A stretch of DNA of 64,000 bases from JALSRK01 sp964461995 (GTDB taxonomy: Bacteria; Acidobacteriota; Terriglobia; Bryobacterales; Bryobacteraceae). This document shows, piece by piece, positions 57,906 to 64,000 of this stretch (within the stretch, counting starts at the first letter, position 1; each line of letters opens with the position of its first letter). Under the pieces are notes generated by a model, which worked only from the letters and a program-made list of their open reading frames with translations, ran no database searches and had not been told where the DNA came from. The stretch spans positions 25,875 to 89,874 of the forward strand of contig CAYWXL010000013.1 in assembly GCA_964461995.1 (NCBI GenBank). The letters are read 5' to 3'. Both the position numbers and the translations under genes were made by a program.

Positions 57906-60392
57906 CTATTTCGCCACCCTGCCCAGCCACCGGATCCGGAAGTTGAACGAGCGGTCAGCGCCGCCGTAGAAAGTGAGGTAGTGCGGGGAAGCCGTGTTGT
58001 TGTTCACGGTGTTGGGGTTGTTGTGGTTCGTCAGGTTGTTGCAGCCGAACCGGAACGCCCAGAGGTGGCCGTAAAACGAGAATCGGCGCTCCAGGTGCAA
58101 GTTCAGTTCGAAGAAGTCCGGGAAGCGGTATTCGTTCACCTTGCCCAGCACTCGGCCGTCTTCGTCCACGATCGAGAACGGGAAGCCGGTGCGCCACTCC
58201 AACAAGTACGCCACCGCCCATTTCCTCCACGGCGTCGGCAGGTAGCCCCAACTGATCAGGCGGTTCGGCGCGTCCCAGGGCATCGGGCCGTCATTGTCGT
58301 AGACTAACAGGGGCTCGTCGATGTTGGCGTCCACGACGGCGTTCGAGCGCGCCCTGGAGCGCGTATAGCTGACCAGCCATTCGTACTGGCGGCGGATCAC
58401 CTGCCGCACCGTGACGCGGACGTGGTCGTACTTGTCGCGGCGGTCGTTCGTCAGGCGGTAGATGGCGTCCACCTCGGGCACCTGGAAGCGGGCGAGGATC
58501 TCCGCGGATGGGGGCTGTCCGTTGACAAGGCTGTTGACGTAGGTGAAGCCGAGACTGCCCCGCTTGCGCAGGTATTCTACTCGGGCGTGGAGGCTCGCCG
58601 GGAACTCGTGTTCGACGGCCGCCACCCAGTTCCGGTACCGTGGCCGCGCCGGCCGGGGGTTGTCGATCGTGAAGACGGTCAACGCCGGGCCCCGCCGCGG
58701 CTGGCCGTTCTCGTCGTAGTAGGTGGTGACGGCGTACTGGTCCATGGGCCGCGTGAACACCCGGAGGTTGGTGGCGTCGTAGATCACCCCGTAGCCGCCC
58801 GAAATCTTCGTCCGCGCTAGGCCCGGCGGGCGCCAGGCGGCGCCCACGCGCGGGGAAACGTTCCAATAGTTCAGGATCTGGTCCCAGTCGCCGCGAAGCC
58901 CTAGTTCGATAAGCAGGTCCTTACGCGGGCGCCAGGAGTCCTGGACGAAGAAAGCCACTTCGTAGTTGACGATCTCCGCCCGGCCATTCCCGGCGAAAAC
59001 CGTGCGGCGCGTCCGGATGAAGTCTTTGCCGTAGTTCTCGAAACCGGTGCGGCGGGCGTCCTGCCAGTAGCTGAGGCGGTTCAGGTCCGCGCCGGTCTTC
59101 ACCCGGTGCTCGCCCAGAAGGTGAAAAGACGGCAGGAAGGCGTTGGCCAGCACCTGGTCGCGGGAGGACTTACGTGTGGCGTCGAGGAAGAAGTTGCCGC
59201 GGCGGCCTTCGGGAGTGATCTTGTAGAAGTCGTGCCCCTGCGGGATCAGGCGCTGGAAGGTCCGGTTGGCGGCGTAGCCGAACTCGACGAGCATTCCGTT
59301 GGAGAGGTAGGCCTGGTCCTTGGCGTGGAAGAACCACTGGCGCGCCCGGCGGTCCACCGTCGTCTCCCATGGGTCCAGCGCGCCGAGCCCTTCTCGCGCC
59401 GAGGCGTAAAGGTTGGCCAGAAAGCCGGTGTAGAGGATGTTCGACGGAGTCAGGTTCACCTGCACGCCCAGGTGGTCGCTGAAGCGCCAGCTCTCGGACT
59501 GGTCGGCGTCCTTGGGCAGCTCATCGACCACCGTGTTCGTATAGACCGTATCCAGCGAGTTGTAGAACCAGGCCTTGCCGCGCTTGATGGGGCCGGAGAA
59601 GTTGATCCGGGGCGTCCAGTTGCCGATGATCAGCCCCTTGCGGTATTCCACCCCCGGCAGGAAATTCGTGGCCGTGGCGCGGTATTTGTCGTCGCCGGTG
59701 CGGGTGTGAATGGCCAGCACGCCCGCCGAGCCTTTGCCGTACTCGGCTGAGACCAGGCCGCTGGAGACGTCGATGGTCTGGACGCTCTCCACGCTGAGGC
59801 GGCTCTCGAAGCGCCCGGTGAGGGGGTCTGAGATATTGAATCCGTTCAGAGTGTAGAGGGCCTGCTCTTCCTTTCCCCCATTGATGTGCAGCCGCCCGCC
59901 CGGACCCTGGGTGATGCCGGGCACGATGCGTAACGCGTTCCGCAGATTGTTCGTGCTCGGGTACGGGATGTTGACGATCTCGGTGCCGGTGACCGTTTCC
60001 TGGTTCTCGGTGGTTTCCATGTTGATGGGCGGTGGGGTCGCCTCGACGTCGATGGATTCGAAAACCTCACGCTCGCGGTTCAGGGTAAAATCCGCTGCGT
60101 TGGTTCCCGCGGTGAGCGCCAGGCGTTGTGCGCGCAACGCAAAGTGACCTTTGCGTTCGACATCGGCCAAATACTCGCCCGGCCGAGGCAACTCCAGCTC
60201 GTATTCTCCAGCAGGCCCAGTGAAGGCTTGAAGTTCGGCGCCGGGATTGTCGGCGGGGCGTAGGATCAAACGCGCGCCAGCCAGAGGAGCGCCGTTCTCG
60301 TCCACCACGCGGCCGGTGAGGCGCACCCCTGTTTGCGCCCAGGCGAGAGCTGCGAGCAGCCCGGCGAACGCGATGGTGCTGCACCGCTTCAT
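57906..60392 (-). CDS. TonB-dependent receptor, Oar-like
   Basis: An 828-residue receptor with a signal peptide (about 1-19). A carboxypeptidase-regulatory-like domain follows (about 21-100, GVRLTGRVVDENGAPLAGARLIL), then a plug (about 120-225, with IPYPSTNNLRNALRIVPGITQGPGGRLHINGGKEEQALYTLNGFN) and a large barrel. The layout matches Oar-like receptors that dominate acidobacterial proteomes. Transported substrate unknown. The ATG at 60392 follows GGGGGAGGAG. It ends 75 bases before the GT2 gene start and may be co-transcribed with the downstream glycosyltransferase block. Confidence 0.88.
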   Translation of the reverse strand: MKRCSTIAFAGLLAALAWAQTGVRLTGRVVDENGAPLAGARLILRPADNPGAELQAFTGPAGEYELELPRPGEYLADVERKGHFALRAQRLALTAGTNAADFTLNREREVFESIDVEATPPPINMETTENQETVTGTEIVNIPYPSTNNLRNALRIVPGITQGPGGRLHINGGKEEQALYTLNGFNISDPLTGRFESRLSVESVQTIDVSSGLVSAEYGKGSAGVLAIHTRTGDDKYRATATNFLPGVEYRKGLIIGNWTPRINFSGPIKRGKAWFYNSLDTVYTNTVVDELPKDADQSESWRFSDHLGVQVNLTPSNILYTGFLANLYASAREGLGALDPWETTVDRRARQWFFHAKDQAYLSNGMLVEFGYAANRTFQRLIPQGHDFYKITPEGRRGNFFLDATRKSSRDQVLANAFLPSFHLLGEHRVKTGADLNRLSYWQDARRTGFENYGKDFIRTRRTVFAGNGRAEIVNYEVAFFVQDSWRPRKDLLIELGLRGDWDQILNYWNVSPRVGAAWRPPGLARTKISGGYGVIYDATNLRVFTRPMDQYAVTTYYDENGQPRRGPALTVFTIDNPRPARPRYRNWVAAVEHEFPASLHARVEYLRKRGSLGFTYVNSLVNGQPPSAEILARFQVPEVDAIYRLTNDRRDKYDHVRVTVRQVIRRQYEWLVSYTRSRARSNAVVDANIDEPLLVYDNDGPMPWDAPNRLISWGYLPTPWRKWAVAYLLEWRTGFPFSIVDEDGRVLGKVNEYRFPDFFELNLHLERRFSFYGHLWAFRFGCNNLTNHNNPNTVNNNTASPHYLTFYGGADRSFNFRIRWLGRVAK

Positions 60393-60559
60393 CCCGGCTC
60401 CTCCCCCGAAAGGCTTGAGGGGGCTCCCCCGCGCCTCCGCCCTCTCTACCGCCACTATACAATGAACCTCCCCGCTCATCCAGACACGGCGCGGGCGGCG
60501 CGGCGTGGACGTGGGAAGCCCCTCGGGCGAAGGGCCTCACGCCACTTGTCGGGCGGCGG

Positions 60560-62488
60560 TCAGAGGTTCTCGATCTCGACCGGCGTCACCTCTCCCGCCG
60601 GCTCGAAGCCGAACACCCGGCCGTAGAAGTAGAGTTCGGCTCCGATAGCCCGGCGGATCGTCTCGGCCCGGCGGAACCCGTGGCGCTCGCCTTCGAAGGC
60701 GAGATAGGCCACGGGGATCCCCTTCTTGCGCAGCGCCGCCACCATCGCCTCGGCCTGACCCGGCGGGACCACTTTGTCCTCGAGTCCCTGGAAGAAGATG
60801 ACCGGGCACGAGAGGCGGTCCACGTGGTGAATGGGCGAGCGTTCCCGGTAGAGGTCGCGCTCCTGCGGGTAGGGACCGACGAGCCGCTCCAGATACTTCG
60901 ACTCGAACTTGTGCGTGTCGCGCAGCAGCGTTTCCAAGTCTCCGATGCCGTAATAGCTTGCTCCGGCCCGGAACAGGTCGTGGAACGTCAGCGCGGCCAG
61001 CGTGGTGTAACCGCCGGCGCTGGAGCCGCGAACGATGAGCCGCTTCGGATCGGCTTTGCCTTTCTCGGTGAGGAACCGCGCGCCTTCGACGCAGTCGGCC
61101 ACGTCCACTACGCCCCACATTCCGTAGATCAGCTCGCGGTAGGCGCGGCCGAAGCCGGTGGAGCCGCGATAGTTCACATCCAGGACGGCGAAGCCGCGGC
61201 TCGTCCAGAACTGGATCTTGAGCTGGAAGCCGGTGCCGGCGGCGGCGGTGGGCCCGCCGTGGCTCATCACGATGAGGGGCGGCTTCTGGCCGGCGGGGGC
61301 TTCATAATCGACGTTCGCCGGGGGATAGTAAAAGCCGTGGGCCGTCTCCCCATCGGTCGTTGGGAAGCTGACCGGCCGGGGATCCGAGAGATAGCCCCGG
61401 AGTTCGGCGCCGCTTTCGAACGCGCTGCGGAGCACCTGCTTCTCGCCGGTGTCGAGATCCAGCGCGACCACCTCCGCCGGGCGGTCCGGCGCGCTGCCGA
61501 TGAAGACGACCCGGCGTCCGGAGACCGCCACGTGAGCGATTTCGGTGTGTTCCACCGGGAGCCGCTCGAGCACCCCGGTGGAAGGGTCGATCAGGCCCAG
61601 ACGCCACACCGCCCGGTCGCAGTAGGCAGTCACGATCCGCCCGTCGGCGTCGAAGCCGAAGGTGCGCAGGCCGAAATTCCACTGGGGGACGGCGAACTCA
61701 GCGTCCTTCTTCAGCACGCACCAGGCGCGGTCGCCGTCCCAGCGATAGAGGTTCCACCAGCCGCGGGGATCGGCCACGAAATACAGGCCGCCCAACGGCG
61801 ACCACGTGGGTTGGAAGATGGAGTTCCCGTAGCCGCCGGCGACCTTGCGCCGCTGGGCCAGGCCCCCTTCTTCGTCGAAGCCCGCCACCCAGAGCTCGGT
61901 CTCGTCCCAGGGCATGGCGGGGTGGTTCCACGTGAGCCAGGCCAGGACGCGATCCTCGCGGTTCAGCGCGGGCGTCGAGTAGAAGTCGTGCCCTACCGCC
62001 AGGGGCGTCACCGAGCCGTCTTCCAGGCTGACGGCGACGAGCTCGTTGGCCGGTTCGAGCGCCGGGCTGTGGTCCTCCCGGACGCAGATCAGCCGATTCC
62101 GGGGCCGGTCCAGCAGAAGGTCCGCGTAACGGTACGGGCCTTCCTTGGTCACGGGCTCCGGCTCGGCGCCGGGGAGTTGGGCGTAGATCCGCTGATCCAG
62201 GTCGTTGACGAACCAGATGCGCCCGCGGGAGACGAGATACGCGCCGCCGCCGTATTCATGCGCCCGGCTGCGGACGCTGAAGCCCGGCGGGGTCACCTCT
62301 TCGATGGCGCCGCCCGGACGCCGGCGCACCAGCACGTTCCGGCCCTCTTCCTCTGGCCGGCCTTCGACCCAATAGACGTCGTCGCCGTCGATCGTCACGA
62401 AGCTGAGACGGATCGCTGCCTTGGCCATCAGCTCCGGAGTGATCGGCGACTCCCATTCCCCGTAGCGGGCTACCTTCTTGCTCGACAT
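60560..62488 (-). CDS. S9-family prolyl oligopeptidase-like peptidase
   Basis: A 642-residue serine peptidase. The N-terminal seven-bladed propeller (about 25-365) has WD-type repeats such as FQPTWSPLGGLYFVADPRG. The alpha/beta hydrolase domain has the catalytic Ser490 in RGSSAGGYTT, Asp571 in GLEDKVVPPG and His603 in GERHGF. No signal peptide, so cytoplasmic. S9C members are dipeptidyl or acylaminoacyl peptidases; the exact specificity is not readable. It is divergent from the sulfatase with only 22 bases between start codons. Confidence 0.9.
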   Translation of the reverse strand: MSSKKVARYGEWESPITPELMAKAAIRLSFVTIDGDDVYWVEGRPEEEGRNVLVRRRPGGAIEEVTPPGFSVRSRAHEYGGGAYLVSRGRIWFVNDLDQRIYAQLPGAEPEPVTKEGPYRYADLLLDRPRNRLICVREDHSPALEPANELVAVSLEDGSVTPLAVGHDFYSTPALNREDRVLAWLTWNHPAMPWDETELWVAGFDEEGGLAQRRKVAGGYGNSIFQPTWSPLGGLYFVADPRGWWNLYRWDGDRAWCVLKKDAEFAVPQWNFGLRTFGFDADGRIVTAYCDRAVWRLGLIDPSTGVLERLPVEHTEIAHVAVSGRRVVFIGSAPDRPAEVVALDLDTGEKQVLRSAFESGAELRGYLSDPRPVSFPTTDGETAHGFYYPPANVDYEAPAGQKPPLIVMSHGGPTAAAGTGFQLKIQFWTSRGFAVLDVNYRGSTGFGRAYRELIYGMWGVVDVADCVEGARFLTEKGKADPKRLIVRGSSAGGYTTLAALTFHDLFRAGASYYGIGDLETLLRDTHKFESKYLERLVGPYPQERDLYRERSPIHHVDRLSCPVIFFQGLEDKVVPPGQAEAMVAALRKKGIPVAYLAFEGERHGFRRAETIRRAIGAELYFYGRVFGFEPAGEVTPVEIENL

Positions 62489-62510
62489 CGCTTATACAAT
62501 TAGGGCCGCC

Positions 62511-63905
62511 ATGGGAAGCTCGCGTCAACTCTCCAGAGCGGCCGCCCTGTTTCTCAGCGTTGCGCTGGCGGCCGCCGCCCCCCGGCCGAACATCGTCTTC
62601 GTCTTCGCCGACGACCTCGGCTGGGGCGATCTCGGCTGTTACGGCAACACGCGCATCCGGACGCCGAATCTCGACCGCCTGGCCCGGGAAGGCACGCTGT
62701 TCACCCAGTTCTACGTCAACTCCGGCGTCTGCTCGCCCAGCCGGGCGGCGGTGATGACCGGACAGTACCCGGCGCGCCACCGCATCCACGGCCATTTCGC
62801 CACCCATGAGAACAACCGCCGCCGCGGCATGCCGGACTGGCTCGATCCCGCCGTCCCTACCGTCACGCGGCTGCTCAAGGCCGCTGGCTACGCCACCGCG
62901 CACTTCGGCAAGTGGCACCTCGGCCACGGCGAGGGTGCCCCGGATCCGGGAGCCTACGGCATCGATGACCACCGCACGTACAACTCCGTCGGGCCGAGCT
63001 GGGAAGATGCCGACGATCCGTACTTCCGGGCCCGCTCCTCGGCCCTGATCGTCGATGAGGCCATCCGCTTCATCCGCGAGCACCGGGACGGGCCGTTCTA
63101 CGTCAACGTCTGGACTCTCGTTCCCCACGCGACCTTGAACCCGACCAAGGAACAGATGGAGCCGTACCTGCGCTTCGGTCCGCGCCGCGTGCCCCACGTC
63201 GGCACGGCGCCCATCTACTACGGCTCCGTCTCGGATCTGGACCAGCAGGTGGGCCGCCTGGTAGCGGCGATCGACGAACTGGGCCTGAAGGAGCGAACGC
63301 TGATCTTGTTTTCGAGCGACAACGGGCCGGAAGACATCCACATCCGCAACGCCAACCACAGCGGCATCGGCTCGGTCGGCCCGCTGCGGGGACGCAAGCG
63401 CAGCCTCTACGAGGGCGGCGTGCGGGTGCCGTTCATCGTCCGCTGGCCGGGCCACGTCCCCGCCGGGCAGGTGGACGACGAGTCCGTGGTCACCGGTATT
63501 GACTTGCTGCCGACCTTCTGCGCCCTCGCCGGCGCCGAAATCCCCCCGGACCACAAGCTCGACGGCGAGGACCGCAGCGGCGTGCTGCTGGGACGCCCGT
63601 CGCCGAGAACGAAGCCCATCTTCTGGGAGTGGCGTTTCCGCATCTTCGGGCACGTCTCCAACATGAGCCCCATGCTCGCCGTCCGGGACGGCAAGTGGAA
63701 ACTGCTCATGAATCCCGACCGCAGCCGCGTCGAACTCTACGACATCCCGGCCGATCCCCGGGAAAGCGACAACGTGGCCGGCGAGCACCCGGACGTGGTG
63801 GAGCGGCTGGCGAAGCTGGTTCTCGAGTGGCAGAAGACGCTTCCGCCGGGTATGCGGGATCCGCGGGCGGGCAAGGACGACTACCCCTGGCCGGGACGCG
63901 AGTAA
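62511..63905 (+). CDS. Exported sulfatase
   Basis: A 464-residue type I sulfatase with a signal peptide (about 1-23, ending AAAAP). Asp34-Asp35 in VFADDLGWGD bind calcium. Cys74 in CSPSRAAVMTG is the formylglycine precursor (C-x-P-S-R), so a formylglycine-generating enzyme is required. Later metal ligands are in LFSSDNGPE and KWHLG. The C-terminal part carries the expected GRKRSLYEGGVRVPF. Substrates for bacterial members are sulfated polysaccharides or sterols; unknown here. The start ATG at 62511 lies just downstream of a TATACAAT sequence; an upstream ATG in frame (62478) falls in the S9 gene. Confidence 0.92.
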   Translation: MGSSRQLSRAAALFLSVALAAAAPRPNIVFVFADDLGWGDLGCYGNTRIRTPNLDRLAREGTLFTQFYVNSGVCSPSRAAVMTGQYPARHRIHGHFATHENNRRRGMPDWLDPAVPTVTRLLKAAGYATAHFGKWHLGHGEGAPDPGAYGIDDHRTYNSVGPSWEDADDPYFRARSSALIVDEAIRFIREHRDGPFYVNVWTLVPHATLNPTKEQMEPYLRFGPRRVPHVGTAPIYYGSVSDLDQQVGRLVAAIDELGLKERTLILFSSDNGPEDIHIRNANHSGIGSVGPLRGRKRSLYEGGVRVPFIVRWPGHVPAGQVDDESVVTGIDLLPTFCALAGAEIPPDHKLDGEDRSGVLLGRPSPRTKPIFWEWRFRIFGHVSNMSPMLAVRDGKWKLLMNPDRSRVELYDIPADPRESDNVAGEHPDVVERLAKLVLEWQKTLPPGMRDPRAGKDDYPWPGRE

Positions 63906-63945
63906 GACCCAGATGGCCGGGCGGCGCGGAGTGGGTGGAAAGTTA

Positions 63946-64000
63946 AGAGTCTGCCGGACTGTAAGCCGGTTTCTGTACCCCGCCGAGGCGGGGCGGCAGC
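63946..64000 (-). ncRNA. rnpB: RNase P RNA (rnpB), 3' end only
   Basis: On the minus strand the right edge of the window reads ...ACAGAAACCGGCTTACAG followed by TCCGGCAGACTC. The first is the conserved CR-V/P4 region at the 3' end of bacterial RNase P RNA. The second matches the 3' strand of helix P1, whose partner AGTCTGCCGGA would be at the 5' end of the gene beyond the window. Type A architecture is suggested. Only about 55 bases are visible. It is convergent with the sulfatase gene. Confidence 0.8.

Noticed and set aside
60680..62503. Long plus-strand open frame of about 607 codons
   Set aside because: It is antisense to the S9 peptidase gene, which has a clear catalytic triad. GC-rich coding DNA commonly leaves the complementary frame open.
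1..64000. Mobile elements, integrase, CRISPR arrays, phage or toxin-antitoxin modules
   Set aside because: None seen: no transposase, integrase, direct-repeat array or compositional island in the coding sequence read through the window.

Overview
This is a 64-kb, GC-rich stretch of bacterial chromosome with no plasmid, prophage, insertion-sequence or CRISPR signature. The gene repertoire points to Acidobacteriota, probably the Solibacter/Bryobacter side. The pointers are an acidobacterial-style VWFA-domain exported protein, Oar-like TonB receptors with an N-terminal carboxypeptidase-regulatory domain, a bactofilin, large TPR proteins and several exported hydrolases. This assignment is inference from gene content; no 16S rRNA gene is in the window.

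Layout. 0.2-9.5 kb: a winged-helix protein, a hybrid histidine kinase, an isolated TreZ, a lipoprotein Ntn-type hydrolase, a tandem metallo-beta-lactamase-fold protein, a bactofilin and an unknown exported protein. 9.6-15.6 kb: five glycosyltransferase genes, mostly overlapping or tightly spaced, that run into alanine racemase. 15.6-21.1 kb: the probable replication origin, with DnaA boxes, followed by dnaA-dnaN-gyrB. 21.6-29.7 kb: a PAS/GAF hybrid kinase, der, a minus-strand permease/DUF302 pair, two unknown genes and a MidA-type methyltransferase. 29.7-41.1 kb: a lysine-rich histone-H1-like gene with a clear promoter and terminator, rlpA, a sigma-54 activator, a response regulator with an eroded GGDEF domain, a glycosyltransferase, a long TPR protein, comEC, tatA and an HU gene. 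41.4-46.5 kb: an NylC-like N-terminal-nucleophile hydrolase, an Mla-type lipid ABC transporter (permease, ATPase, MCE protein), a YdjC-type deacetylase and an OsmC-like gene interrupted by an in-frame UGA. 46.5-50.5 kb: a VWFA protein, selB and an oxidoreductase. 50.6-60.4 kb: two TonB-dependent receptors enclosing a second glycosyltransferase block. 60.6-64.0 kb: an S9 peptidase, a sulfatase and the 3' end of rnpB at the right edge.

The most interesting observation is the OsmC-like gene at 46017-46493. It reads through a single TGA at the position expected for the catalytic cysteine. A well-formed SECIS-like hairpin begins six bases after the TGA, and selB, the selenocysteine-specific elongation factor, starts about 0.9 kb downstream. 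Together these suggest a selenocysteine-containing peroxide/thiol reductase, which ordinary gene callers would split into two small hypothetical genes.

Other points worth a second look are several signalling or energy-coupling proteins missing a key catalytic residue (GGDEF, receiver Asp, Walker-B Glu, one of two MBL sites), an exact 34-residue repeat in the MCE protein, and divergent genes whose start codons overlap (selB and the VWFA gene). All statements about families come from reading motifs by eye; no database search was run.
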